DNA of 64,000 bases from G963422705 sp963422705 (lineage in GTDB: Bacteria > Poribacteria > WGA-4E > WGA-3G), in NCBI GenBank assembly GCA_963422705.1, contig OY730443.1, positions 3,658,001-3,722,000 on the forward strand. The letters are read 5' to 3'. Below are positions 19,145 through 27,778 of the stretch, one piece after another (the stretch's first letter is position 1; every line of letters begins with the position of its first letter). The notes below the pieces were generated by a model. That model was given only the letters and a program-made list of their open reading frames with translations, ran no database searches and was not told the DNA's origin. The position numbers were made by a program, and so were the translations under genes.

Positions 19145-20053
19145 ATGCATCCCTTCAGTAAAATGAGAATATTCTATTTTTTTGTGGGCGTCGTGATATT
19201 ATTAGTTTTGGCGGGATGTCTTGTTTCTATCGCAGAGGACTTGAGCCCCGCCGCCCGACAAGTACTTACCACAATAGAGTGGGTTCCCATTCCGGAAGGG
19301 ACGTTTCTAATGGGTTCTACCCCTGAACAAGCGGAAACCGCCTATGAAGACGCAAAGCTGCGAAGTTCTTTGTTGGAACGGCATACCTTTGACGCTGAGG
19401 TACCACAACATCGTGTCTATCTTGATGCCTATGAAATGTCACGGTATGAAATCACGAATGCGCAATACCGCGTTTTCATAGAAACCACTGTTCGTCCGGC
19501 ACCACGCGGACATAACGGGGAGGAAACCTGGGCAGATGATATGTTCAATGGCGATGCACAACCGGTTGTCGGCGTAACCTGGTTTGACGCCCAAGCCTTT
19601 GCAGAATGGCTCGGTGGGAGCCTCCCGACTGAAGCACAATGGGAACGTGCGGCGCGTGGCATAACGGGCGGGGCCTATCCATGGGGAAATGGCGCACCAA
19701 AAGCTCGGAAACACGCTAATTTCGCGCGCCGTTACAATCAACCGACACCGGTTGGACAGTTCCCCACAGGGGATTCACCGAACAGGCTCGCCGATCTTGC
19801 AGGTAACGTCTGGGAATGGTGTCTTGATGAGTATAACCCGAAGTTCTATCAGCAAGGTGCTGCAGAGGTTCGGCGTAATCCCCTCAATCTCCGATATCGC
19901 GATGTTCTACGTGCCCGCGTTATCCGCGGTGGCGCGTGGGACGTTGGACGTGCGTTTTTACGTGCCACCTTACGATTTAAGTTTTATCCCCTTGATTCAA
20001 CACATACCATTGGGTTTCGTGTTGTCCGTCCATGCCCAAAAATTAAAGATTGA
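19145..20053 (+). CDS. FGE/SUMF1-family lipoprotein lacking catalytic cysteines
   Basis: 302 residues from ATG 19145 (alternative 19163). A hydrophobic leader ends in the lipobox LVLAGC, so it is a predicted lipoprotein. The remainder is a formylglycine-generating-enzyme domain: WVPIPEGTFLMGS, YEMSRYEITNAQYRVFI, PVVGVTWFDAQAFAEW, LPTEAQWERAARG, LADLAGNVWEWCLDEY, RVIRGGAWDV and the closing GFRVV. True FGE, which converts Cys to formylglycine in sulfatases, needs two cysteines in the segment between RGGxW and GFR. Here that segment has none, so it cannot be the maturase for the sulfatase at 59184-60581. More likely it is one of the many non-FGE members of this fold. Confidence 0.88.
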   Translation: MHPFSKMRIFYFFVGVVILLVLAGCLVSIAEDLSPAARQVLTTIEWVPIPEGTFLMGSTPEQAETAYEDAKLRSSLLERHTFDAEVPQHRVYLDAYEMSRYEITNAQYRVFIETTVRPAPRGHNGEETWADDMFNGDAQPVVGVTWFDAQAFAEWLGGSLPTEAQWERAARGITGGAYPWGNGAPKARKHANFARRYNQPTPVGQFPTGDSPNRLADLAGNVWEWCLDEYNPKFYQQGAAEVRRNPLNLRYRDVLRARVIRGGAWDVGRAFLRATLRFKFYPLDSTHTIGFRVVRPCPKIKD

Positions 20054-20104
20054 GCGTAAAGAAAAGCAGACAGACGCGCCTTCTGGGGAAGACAGAACGC
20101 TACA

Positions 20105-21766
20105 ATGCACCCGACAAAAAATTTGCTTTCTCTTGTTATTTGTTTGAGTTATTTTCTCATCACAATATCCGTTGGACATGGGGAGGAACCGTATTTTCAG
20201 GATATCACCGATGAAATGGGGCTTGATTTTCGTCATATCAACGGTTTCTCTGCAGAACGCCGGCTCGTTGAGACGGTAGGTAGCGGCGGTGCGCTATTTG
20301 ATTTTGATAACGATGGCGATTTGGAGCTCTATCTTGTTCAAGGTAATCGACTCTTGTCATCACCCGCCTCTTCTCCCAAAAATCGGCTCTATCGCAACGA
20401 TAATGGGGTTTTCACAGACGTAACAGAAGCTGCGAACGTTGGGGATACCGGGTATGGATTGGGGGCAATCGCGGCAGATTATAATACGGATGGCCATCGT
20501 GACTTGTACGTAACCAACTTCGGGGCAAATGTGCTTTACCGAAATAACGGGGATGGCACATTTACTGACGTAACCGAACAGGCAAACGTCGAATGTCCTT
20601 TGCTGAGTGCGAGTGCCGCTTTCGCGGATATTGACAGGGATGGAGATTTGGACCTCTACGTTTGTAACTACGTTGCGTACGCTCTTGAAACGGATATGCC
20701 GTGCTACTACAAAAAAGCCCTCCGCATCTACTGCGGGCCGAACGAATATCATGGCGTTGCCGATGTACTTTATCAGAACAACGGCGACGGTACATTCACA
20801 GATATTACCCGAACCGCAGGGGTGTACGAACCTACCACGCGTGGACTCGGTGTTGTTTTTACGGATGTTAACAACGACGGATGGTTGGATATCTACGTCG
20901 CGAATGACATGTCTCCGAATACGCTTTTTATAAATCAAGGGAATGGGAAATTTCGCGAGGAAGGGAGGCTTCGCGGTGTTGCCTATAACGGCGATGGAAT
21001 TGCCAACGGCTCCATGGGGATTGACGCGGGAGACTATGACAATGACGGAGACATAGACTTGTGGGTAACCAACTTCTCCTTAGAGGCTAATTGCCTCATG
21101 CAGAACGACGGAGAAGGCTATTTTGAGGATGTAACGTTTGACACCGGACTTGCCGCTCCGTCCTTCTATTCTCTCGGATTCGGCACGCGTTTTATCGATT
21201 TTGATAACGATGGGTGGCTTGATTTGCTTGTCGGGAATGGGCATATTTGGGACAATGTGAAGCGAATGGATGCAAAACTGAGCTACGCACAGCCCCTCCA
21301 ATTGTTCCGTAATCAAGGCGGAATCTTTTCTGAGATTACGACACAGGCCGAATTAAATGAAACATCTTACGTTGTACGCGGCATGCTCTTTGGCGATATA
21401 GATACCGATGGTGACGTCGATATTGTTCTTTGTCAATCGAACCGGCCAGCGGTTATCCTCAGCAATCAGATAGGAAATCAGAATGCGTCGATAACTGTAA
21501 GTTTAGTAGGCACTGATGGAAATGTTGACGCCATCGGCGCGCAGGTTAAATTGAAAGCGAATGGATTAACGTTACTTAGAGAGGTGATTTGTGGGGCGAG
21601 TTATCTATCCGGGAATGACTTACGCCTCTTCTTTGGGCTTGGGCACGCGCCACGGGTTGAGGGGCTGTACATCCGATGGCCGAATGGTACCCGTCAACAA
21701 ATTGTAGCGGATAATATAGAGATTGGCCCATTTCAAGTCCGGCAGCCTATAAAAATTGCTCAGTGA
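20105..21766 (+). CDS. Secreted FG-GAP/VCBS repeat protein with ASPIC-UnbV C-terminus
   Basis: 553 residues with an N-terminal signal peptide (about 1-26). Six or more FG-GAP-type repeats carry calcium-loop motifs of the DxDxDG type (DFDNDGD near 65, DIDRDGD, DVNNDGW, DYDNDGD, DFDNDGW, DIDTDGD), so a beta-propeller is expected. The last 90 residues (LKANGLTLLREV, SGNDLRLFFGLGHA, GLYIRWPNGTRQQI) match the ASPIC/UnbV domain found in CRTAC1-like proteins. Such proteins are numerous in Planctomycetes, Poribacteria and Bacteroidetes. They are thought to act outside the cell in adhesion or polymer handling; no substrate can be named. The stop codon directly abuts a decayed gene fragment (21767-21908). 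Confidence 0.88.
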   Translation: MHPTKNLLSLVICLSYFLITISVGHGEEPYFQDITDEMGLDFRHINGFSAERRLVETVGSGGALFDFDNDGDLELYLVQGNRLLSSPASSPKNRLYRNDNGVFTDVTEAANVGDTGYGLGAIAADYNTDGHRDLYVTNFGANVLYRNNGDGTFTDVTEQANVECPLLSASAAFADIDRDGDLDLYVCNYVAYALETDMPCYYKKALRIYCGPNEYHGVADVLYQNNGDGTFTDITRTAGVYEPTTRGLGVVFTDVNNDGWLDIYVANDMSPNTLFINQGNGKFREEGRLRGVAYNGDGIANGSMGIDAGDYDNDGDIDLWVTNFSLEANCLMQNDGEGYFEDVTFDTGLAAPSFYSLGFGTRFIDFDNDGWLDLLVGNGHIWDNVKRMDAKLSYAQPLQLFRNQGGIFSEITTQAELNETSYVVRGMLFGDIDTDGDVDIVLCQSNRPAVILSNQIGNQNASITVSLVGTDGNVDAIGAQVKLKANGLTLLREVICGASYLSGNDLRLFFGLGHAPRVEGLYIRWPNGTRQQIVADNIEIGPFQVRQPIKIAQ

Positions 21767-21908
21767 ACTGTCGCAATAGCAACGAAGATGGAAATAACAA
21801 AATGACAGATAAAATAAAGTAAGCTGAGAGGCGATTTTAGGGGTATCTTGCTGGGCATGGCGATATCCTTGACTATCTCCGCTGGGGGGCAAGCCCTTCT
21901 CAAATAAA
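21767..21908 (+). pseudogene. Decayed fragment of a zinc-ribbon membrane protein gene
   Basis: About 140 bp align by eye, with a few short gaps, to 33328-33466. That stretch spans the end of one zinc-ribbon reading frame, the spacer GGAAATAACAA and the first 34 codons of the intact gene at 33363. Here the ATG (21801) is followed after five codons by TAA. Further on, an 8-base gain and a 1-base loss shift the frame; the translated remnant LLGMAISLTIS is still recognisable against LLGMAISLIIS. Only the 5' end of the gene remains. It sits immediately behind the FG-GAP gene stop. Confidence 0.8.
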
Positions 21909-21931
21909 ATTCTTCAATTAAAGCTGACAGT

Positions 21932-21960
21932 TTGACATGACTGATTGTGCATGCTACAAT
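21932..21960 (+). promoter_or_regulatory. Near-consensus promoter, apparently for a leaderless message
   Basis: Perfect TTGACA at 21932-21937, 17-base spacer, TACAAT at 21955-21960 (5/6). The expected transcription start is about 21967, which coincides with the tandem ATGs at 21966 and 21969 and leaves no room for an RBS. Confidence 0.6.
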
Positions 21961-21965
21961 TCCGT

Positions 21966-22334
21966 ATGATGAAAATCGTTGAAGAAAGAGAAGCGTGGAT
22001 TCATACGCATTTCATTGTCGATAGTTTTTACATCACGGCGTCAGAACGGGGGCAGATTTCCATCAACGTCGAACCGGAATTAAGGCAGTTGGGACTCCAA
22101 TACGGGTATGATATTGTGCCGGCTAAACGTCGCGCTATCATCATTTTGGAGTGTATTCCATTTGATTCCGTAAAAGCGCTTGTCAAACAACTCATCGCTA
22201 ACGCGATTAAAGATTTTCCCGTTCGGCATCCAGAAAAGCGGAACGTCGTGACTAATATTACTGTCGCGGCTCCAGAAATGGGCGATAAATTGCGTCATCA
22301 CGATAATATTAATGGCCAAGCCCAGGCGCTGTGA
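21966..22334 (+). CDS. Small hypothetical protein
   Basis: 122 residues if started at ATG 21966 (21969 gives 121); in-frame TTG 21945 and ATG 21951 are upstream but overlap the promoter. I do not recognise a family. The sequence is mixed alpha/beta in pattern (WIHTHFIVDSFYITASERG, RAIIILECIPFDSVKALVKQL, NVVTNITVAAPEMG), without signal peptide or membrane segment. It converges with the enolase-superfamily gene on the other strand, and their 3' ends overlap by 26 bp. The promoter position suggests a leaderless transcript. That the frame is real rests on the promoter and on the lack of a better frame in the region. Confidence 0.5.
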   Translation: MMKIVEEREAWIHTHFIVDSFYITASERGQISINVEPELRQLGLQYGYDIVPAKRRAIIILECIPFDSVKALVKQLIANAIKDFPVRHPEKRNVVTNITVAAPEMGDKLRHHDNINGQAQAL

Positions 22335-23661
22335 GTATGTGCGTTCCGACAGTACCATCGGTGATATTGAAAATAGAAGGAAATTTGTCTCGCCACGCAT
22401 CATTCGCGCCAGGGCAGAATTGTCTGGCATTTCCCTCAATTGCCGTGACACCTGGGATTCGGGCTGCAAGCCCAGCAGAATGTAAAAATGATGCGCCTGG
22501 ACACGTCAAGTCTTGAACGGCGAGGAACATATCATACTCCGCGGCTGCTGCACCCATCAGCAATGCTTGAGATTGTCCTTTACACGCCTTTAAAGCCACG
22601 CCAGAATAGCCTTGCTCACGCGCCAATAAAAACGTTTCAAAATCCGTGAGAGACTCGTCAATCACCACCGGTTTTATCTGGGCAGCTTTGTGCATCCGGT
22701 TTTCCGGGTTTGCTTTCAGGTTCCTGTCTGTCGGTTGCTCGATGTATGCAAGCCGTTGGAATGCCTGTGCTTCGCCGTTTTGGATACGGCTGAGGAATTC
22801 CAACAGATATTCAACATCTTGACATGTTTCGTTGAAATCGGCGGAGTAATACCACGTGTGAACGCCTCGTTTTGCCTGGGTTTCTGCGGTAATTCTATCG
22901 ATTGCCACCACACGGGCGACATCCCATTCCAAGTCATCGCCGTTAAGTTTAATCTTAAGATGGGTTAGCCCATCTGCGATAATCCATTCGGAGAGTGTTT
23001 CGGGTAACCCGTCGTTGATACGTTTTTCAATATCAGCATCAGTTAATGCATCCAACGCCCCGACAAGGTGATAGAGCGGCAGATTTGGCTTAGGTTGCCG
23101 CGAAGTATACTGTTCTAGATATTTTCCAGTGAAACGCTTATTCAAAAAATGCGACAAATCGGCGGTAACAAATTCTTGACTCAGTCCGTTATAACTATTA
23201 ATACCGCTTGCCTTTCCAAATCCGTCGTGAATAGCAGCGTCAATAGGACTTGTCGTAACGACGGTACAGAGTTTCGGTATTGGTGTAGGCAGTTGCAGGT
23301 GGGTAGATAGTTCTTCAGCGATTCGCAGAAATTCGGGTTCAAATATCTCGGAAAATTCGAGTGGATGTGCATAGAGATTGCATTCTCGCGTAACTGAGAC
23401 TGCCAATTCGGCGAGTTGTTTCATCGCTGCAAGGCTCTGTTCAAACGGCGCGTAGCGCGGCGGAAAAGCCCATACATTACCGAGTGGCATGGAGCCTTTT
23501 CCCGTAGCTTCTTTTCCATCGCGCGTCTGCACTTGTATCGATACGTTAAAAAGAATGCAGTGTTCAGTGGGAACGCCCCCAAACTTAAGGGGTGTGCGGT
23601 ACTGGTGCTCTTCAAAGTTGTAATGGACATCAAGGATACGTATATCGGTAGCTTTTGCCAT
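22309..23661 (-). CDS. Enolase-superfamily (mandelate racemase/muconate-lactonizing type) enzyme
   Basis: 450 residues. Members abstract the alpha-proton of a carboxylate substrate using Mg2+ in a TIM barrel. Visible landmarks: the K-x-K base motif in HLKIKLNGD (near residue 235), metal ligands in YSADFNE, LAYIEQP and PVVIDESL, and a later lysine in VALKACKG on the opposite face. The N-terminal alpha/beta cap is present. This arrangement recalls the dipeptide epimerase, OSBS and muconate cycloisomerase subgroup, but the C-terminal specificity loops do not let me choose a substrate. Start ATG 23661 has GAGGAAA upstream. The promoter at 23698-23726 fits. Divergent from the SHMT-type gene. Confidence 0.82.
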   Translation of the reverse strand: MAKATDIRILDVHYNFEEHQYRTPLKFGGVPTEHCILFNVSIQVQTRDGKEATGKGSMPLGNVWAFPPRYAPFEQSLAAMKQLAELAVSVTRECNLYAHPLEFSEIFEPEFLRIAEELSTHLQLPTPIPKLCTVVTTSPIDAAIHDGFGKASGINSYNGLSQEFVTADLSHFLNKRFTGKYLEQYTSRQPKPNLPLYHLVGALDALTDADIEKRINDGLPETLSEWIIADGLTHLKIKLNGDDLEWDVARVVAIDRITAETQAKRGVHTWYYSADFNETCQDVEYLLEFLSRIQNGEAQAFQRLAYIEQPTDRNLKANPENRMHKAAQIKPVVIDESLTDFETFLLAREQGYSGVALKACKGQSQALLMGAAAAEYDMFLAVQDLTCPGASFLHSAGLAARIPGVTAIEGNARQFCPGANDAWRDKFPSIFNITDGTVGTHILTAPGLGH

Positions 23662-23697
23662 AACGGTGCGGTTTCCTCATTTTTAAAGGTTAGTTCC

Positions 23698-23726
23698 ATG
23701 ATACCGAGTGCCCTTTAGCGTGTCAA
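23698..23726 (-). promoter_or_regulatory. Candidate promoter of the enolase-superfamily gene
   Basis: On the minus strand: perfect TTGACA (23726-23721), 17-base spacer, TATCAT (23703-23698, 5/6). Predicted start near 23691 gives a leader of about 30 nt containing the GAGGAAA ribosome site. Confidence 0.6.
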
Positions 23727-23803
23727 GCCTTTTTTCATCGTATCGTCAAAGTGATTATTGATTCTGTGATTTCAAGTTCATCGGTAGAGGGAGTAAATTT
23801 TCA

Positions 23804-25063
23804 ATGAATTACGATATAGAATTGCAAAAACTGAACTCGTTTCTTGATACACATCATCAGTATCGGGAGCGGTGTCTCAACCTTATCGCTTCGGAGAATA
23901 CGCCGTCTCCGTTGGTAGAGGAACTGTTTGACGAAAGGCTCGCTCGACGGTATGGGAATTATATAGGCACCGCTCTTTACCGTCGGCATTACAAGGGTAA
24001 CCGCCATATCGCGGAAATTGAGGCGTATACCCACGAACTGGCAAAGGAGCTCTTTGATGCGGCACATGTTGATTTCCGTCCACTGTCTGGTAACATCGCC
24101 GGGATTGCAACAACCTTCGCGTTGTGTGAACCGGGAGATACCGCCTTGGAGGTTCACAACGGGCACGGTTACGCTCATAAGTTGGCATCGTCACCGCTGA
24201 AGGTAAATCTTAAATCAATTCCAATTCCGTGGGATGCGGGATGCTCGAACATTGAACTTGCTACGACTGTCGCGCTAATTGAGGAATATCGCCCGAAGTT
24301 GGTTAACATTGGCTCAGGCGTGTTTCTATTTCCACAACCGGTTGCTGAGCTCAAAGCAGCGATGCGCCGAGCAAACCCGGATTCCTACCTCATCTATGAT
24401 GCTGCGCACGTTATTGGGCTTATTGCCGGGGGGCGGTTCCAATCCCCTTTTGATGAAGGCGCCGATGTTATCATTTCAAGTACTCACAAGACTTTGGCGG
24501 GGCCACAGGGCGGCATGATTTTAACCAACGAGCCCGTTATTGCCGAACGGATTGCGCAAACGCTTTACCCCTTGCTGATGAGCAATCACCATCTAAGCCG
24601 TTTACCGGCATTAGCCGGAACGTTTCTAGAGTGGTTGGCATGTGGGCAGGAGCATGCGGATGCTATCGTTGCAAATGCGAAAGCTTTAGGAAAGGCATTA
24701 ACCGAACGAGGTGTCCCGATGCTTGGTTCCGAACTCGGTTTTACAGCGTCGCACACGTTGATACCGATTGTGGACACATTTGGTGAAGCGGGCGAATTGG
24801 CGACACAGTTGGAAATGTGTCACATTATAGTCGGAGCGGTAGAATTGTCTCCAGAAGTGGGCACCTCCGGGTTACGCATCGGTGTGCAAGAAGTCACCCG
24901 ATGGGGAATGACACCGGCAGATGCCCCAGAAATCGCCGACTGTATTGTGGCCGCACTCTCTGGCAAGGAACCGGATAGCGTCAAACCTAAAGTGGCAAGC
25001 TTAGCGCACCGGTTTAACTCAGTCCAATTTACCTTAAAGGGGGTTGAACATCTTAACAGGTAG
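23804..25063 (+). CDS. Serine hydroxymethyltransferase-type PLP enzyme
   Basis: 419 residues, close to the GlyA length. Fold type I PLP enzyme. Landmarks are CLNLIASENTPS near residue 25, YRRHYKGNRHIAEIE, the cofactor-carrying YDAAHVIGLIAGG near 200 and the Schiff-base lysine in SSTHKTLAGPQGG near 227. In the classical enzyme serine and tetrahydrofolate give glycine and methylene-tetrahydrofolate. The sequence diverges from housekeeping GlyA in several places (for example HYKGNR where GlyA usually has YYGGC), so a variant acting on other beta-hydroxy amino acids is possible. The RBS GAGGGAG lies about 11 bases before the ATG. No obvious operon partner follows. Confidence 0.82.
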   Translation: MNYDIELQKLNSFLDTHHQYRERCLNLIASENTPSPLVEELFDERLARRYGNYIGTALYRRHYKGNRHIAEIEAYTHELAKELFDAAHVDFRPLSGNIAGIATTFALCEPGDTALEVHNGHGYAHKLASSPLKVNLKSIPIPWDAGCSNIELATTVALIEEYRPKLVNIGSGVFLFPQPVAELKAAMRRANPDSYLIYDAAHVIGLIAGGRFQSPFDEGADVIISSTHKTLAGPQGGMILTNEPVIAERIAQTLYPLLMSNHHLSRLPALAGTFLEWLACGQEHADAIVANAKALGKALTERGVPMLGSELGFTASHTLIPIVDTFGEAGELATQLEMCHIIVGAVELSPEVGTSGLRIGVQEVTRWGMTPADAPEIADCIVAALSGKEPDSVKPKVASLAHRFNSVQFTLKGVEHLNR

Positions 25064-25389
25064 CATAAAGTCAGAGGTATTCAGGTGTTCGCATCTATAT
25101 ACGTGTACGAGGTGGTGAGTTAAAGGGATTCGCGTCCTCTTGTCAAAGATTCTCTTTCCTACTTTTGTGTTCCACCCTTTTTTCCAGTGAGAGTAGACGG
25201 ATATTAGACACACCCGTTCATGTTCTACCCATGAATACAGGTGAACGGTAACCCAACTGTGTTCTGCCGCCAGTGCTAAAAATTTCCTTGATGCTCAATA
25301 CTTATCATGGTATAACAGTTTAAAACACATTGCCATGTCTCTAACGGGATGGACCCACTCATTTTAATCAACAAGAAAAGGAATATCGC
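25064..25389. other. Intergenic region upstream of the repeat-protein operon
   Basis: 326 bp holding the promoter at 25288-25316. Nothing else is recognisable: no T-tract terminator after the SHMT-type gene, no RNA gene and no coding frame. Confidence 0.6.
25288..25316 (+). promoter_or_regulatory. Candidate promoter of the ankyrin/WD40 operon
   Basis: TTGATG at 25288-25293, 17-base spacer, TATAAC at 25311-25316. Predicted transcription start near 25323, about 67 nt before the first ATG of the operon. Confidence 0.6.
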
Positions 25390-26667
25390 ATGGAAAAGAA
25401 TAAAACCGAATTTGTTGAAGCAGTACGCGCTGGCAATGCGGCTCACGTCAAAAGTCTATTGACGAATGACGGAGAACTCGTTTCACTGATTGATGAACCG
25501 TGGTTTGACTTTGATGCTCCCGGGATTGTATTTGCTGCGTCACGTGGGAACCGGATGCTCATTGATGTTCTCCTTGATGCGGGCGCAGACATCAACATCA
25601 AGAGTACTTGGTGGGCAGGTGGAACTTCCGCTTTACAGCATGTAGCAGGTTCGATGTTGGGCTACAACCGGCCGTTGGCGGAATATCTAATTGAACGCGG
25701 TGCCACGATTGACGCGCATTCAGCTGCAGGTTTGGACATGCTAGAGAGGCTTGAGGCACTCATTCGTGAAAACCCTGCTGTCGTTAACGAACCGGGTACG
25801 GATGGCATGTCGCCCCTCCATTTTTCTGCGACACCCCGAATTGCTGCACTGCTACTCGCTCACGGTGCAGACATAAACTTGCGTGACAGGGAGCATAATG
25901 GAACGGCCGCGCAATGGACGATGTGGAATCGTCAGGATGTATGCCGCTACCTTCTTGAACAGGGGGCAGAGGGCGATATTGTGTTATACTGCGCGATGGG
26001 AGATGTTGAACGCGTGAAGGCGGCGTTACAAGAAGATTCCGAACTCATCAGTCTTCGAATCAGAAGTGAAACTGCCGAGGGGTATTCCGTTTCCCCCATT
26101 TTAAATTTGCCATATAAGCATTGTAAGCACGCCGGCGAGGTACCAGGTGGGCATGTCTACGCGTATGAAGTCCGTCCTAACGTTCCACTGCTTGAAGTCG
26201 TCCTCCGATTCAAGCAACCGAGACTCATTGACATACTTTTAGATGCAGGTTATCAAATTAAACTAAGAGAGTGGTATCCGCTTGTTGGGCAGGGGCCGCG
26301 CAGACTTGATGCGCTTGTGAAGCAGTTTATCAGCAAAGGGTGGGATATCAACGCGCTTCAAAAGCATCGGCGCGGGATGTGGGCCCCGCTCCATTGGTTA
26401 GCACAACGAGGATTGACATCCGGTATCGCTTGTTTGTTGGCAAATGGAGCAGAACCGAACGTAGTGGATGATAAAGGGAGAACCCCGATGCACCTCATCG
26501 CCCAAAAAGGAATCGGGAAAAACCAGGTGCAGCTCCTCCTGGAATACGGTGGTGATAGAAATGCCCGCGATGAAAAAGGGCAGACACCGCTTGACTCTGC
26601 TCAGAAAGCGAAAAACGCATCCGTCGCAAAGTTTCTCTCTGAATTAAGTATAGAAGGAAAAAAATAA
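25390..26667 (+). CDS. Ankyrin-repeat protein
   Basis: 425 residues, no signal peptide, so probably cytoplasmic. Ankyrin units are visible from residue 5 to the end: FVEAVRAGNAAHVKSLL, GIVFAASRGNRMLIDVLLDAGADINIKS, SPLHFSATPRIAALLLAHGADINLRD, GTAAQWTMWNRQDVCRYLLEQGA, and near the C-terminus APLHWLAQRGLTSGIACLLANGAEPNVVD, TPMHLIAQKG and TPLDSAQKAK. The middle (about 215-320) is more degenerate. There is no catalytic domain, so it is a binding scaffold. First gene of a four-gene operon; its stop and the next ATG are separated by a single base. Confidence 0.88.
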   Translation: MEKNKTEFVEAVRAGNAAHVKSLLTNDGELVSLIDEPWFDFDAPGIVFAASRGNRMLIDVLLDAGADINIKSTWWAGGTSALQHVAGSMLGYNRPLAEYLIERGATIDAHSAAGLDMLERLEALIRENPAVVNEPGTDGMSPLHFSATPRIAALLLAHGADINLRDREHNGTAAQWTMWNRQDVCRYLLEQGAEGDIVLYCAMGDVERVKAALQEDSELISLRIRSETAEGYSVSPILNLPYKHCKHAGEVPGGHVYAYEVRPNVPLLEVVLRFKQPRLIDILLDAGYQIKLREWYPLVGQGPRRLDALVKQFISKGWDINALQKHRRGMWAPLHWLAQRGLTSGIACLLANGAEPNVVDDKGRTPMHLIAQKGIGKNQVQLLLEYGGDRNARDEKGQTPLDSAQKAKNASVAKFLSELSIEGKK

Positions 26668-26668
26668 G

Positions 26669-27778
26669 ATGACGAAATTGCTGCTCCTACTCGGAATTAT
26701 TGTGGCATGTGTCTCTGTTGAAGGTGCGTCGCTGGAATTCGCCTTTCAACTCGGCGTGAATCAGAAACCGACGGTAGATAGACTGCTCCCCCATGTCGCG
26801 CGCCGAATGACTTTTAACGAAGATGGCACAAAATTAATCGCCAAACGCATGGACGGGATTCTTGTAGAATGGAATATCCAAACGCGAGCGGAGCAAACGT
26901 TGGGGGATACCGAAAAAAAACGATGGTTTGCCTATGCCCCTAAACGGAATTATCTCTTAATCGCCAAATCCAATGATGACATCGTCGGATTGGACGTGGA
27001 AACCCATATAGAACAGCCGATGATGAACGGCGCTTATGAAGTTGGTGCCCTTAATGATACCGCAAGCCTAGTAGTCCTATCACAGGGAGATGACAAAATT
27101 GAATTGTGGTATCCCAACTTAGCGCAATTGGTGGGTGCGAACAAGGTATCCCTTGAAGATAGCAGCGGCACAAATGTTCCGCAAGCTCCATTCAGAAAAC
27201 GGGAAATTTTTAGTACCAGCGCTCCGGTCCGAAATGGGCTTACCCTTTCGCCTTCAGGGCGTTATATTGCTGCTGCAGAAGGCACTTATCGTGATGGGGA
27301 GGGACATCGCACGCTGATTGAGGTTTGGGATGTGAAGCGTGGGCATATACCGATATGGGTGTTCAACACAGGCGAAATTCTAGGGGTATGGAACCTGGTT
27401 TTCTCACAAGATGAAACGATGCTCGCCGTTGATACACAGCACAACAACAAATCGGGGATTCGTGTCTGGAACATCCACACCGGTGCACAAATTCTCACCA
27501 AAAATGGGTTTGATGCGTATTGGAACCGCGCCATTGCCTTTGCCCCTAAGTTAGACAAGATAACGATAGACTCCCTCGTTTCCGGCGATGAAGCCGGTAA
27601 TCTTCAGGTATGGAATCTCTCTCAGGGAGAATCAGTGATTTGGGAAACCTATCCCACTGGCATTCAAGCATTGGCTTTTTCACCTAGTGACAATTACTTG
27701 GCTGTTGCACTCTGGGATGCCACAATCCAAATTCTGCGATGGAGGAAAAACAGTGAGCAATCAAAACACGTTAAATAA
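26669..27778 (+). CDS. Secreted WD40-type beta-propeller protein
   Basis: 369 residues starting with a signal peptide (about 1-20, LLLLLGIIVACVSVEGAS), so it is likely outside the cytoplasm, unlike its ankyrin neighbours. WD40-like blades are visible: MTFNEDGTKLIAKRMDGILVEW, LTLSPSGRYIAAAEG with IEVWDVKRG, LVFSQDETMLAVDTQ with IRVWNIHTG, GDEAGNLQVWNLSQGE and LAFSPSDNYLAVALWDATIQIL. About six to seven blades fit the length. No enzymatic residues. It is translationally coupled on both sides: 1 bp after the first ankyrin gene, and its last 26 bp overlap the next gene. Confidence 0.85.
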   Translation: MTKLLLLLGIIVACVSVEGASLEFAFQLGVNQKPTVDRLLPHVARRMTFNEDGTKLIAKRMDGILVEWNIQTRAEQTLGDTEKKRWFAYAPKRNYLLIAKSNDDIVGLDVETHIEQPMMNGAYEVGALNDTASLVVLSQGDDKIELWYPNLAQLVGANKVSLEDSSGTNVPQAPFRKREIFSTSAPVRNGLTLSPSGRYIAAAEGTYRDGEGHRTLIEVWDVKRGHIPIWVFNTGEILGVWNLVFSQDETMLAVDTQHNNKSGIRVWNIHTGAQILTKNGFDAYWNRAIAFAPKLDKITIDSLVSGDEAGNLQVWNLSQGESVIWETYPTGIQALAFSPSDNYLAVALWDATIQILRWRKNSEQSKHVK

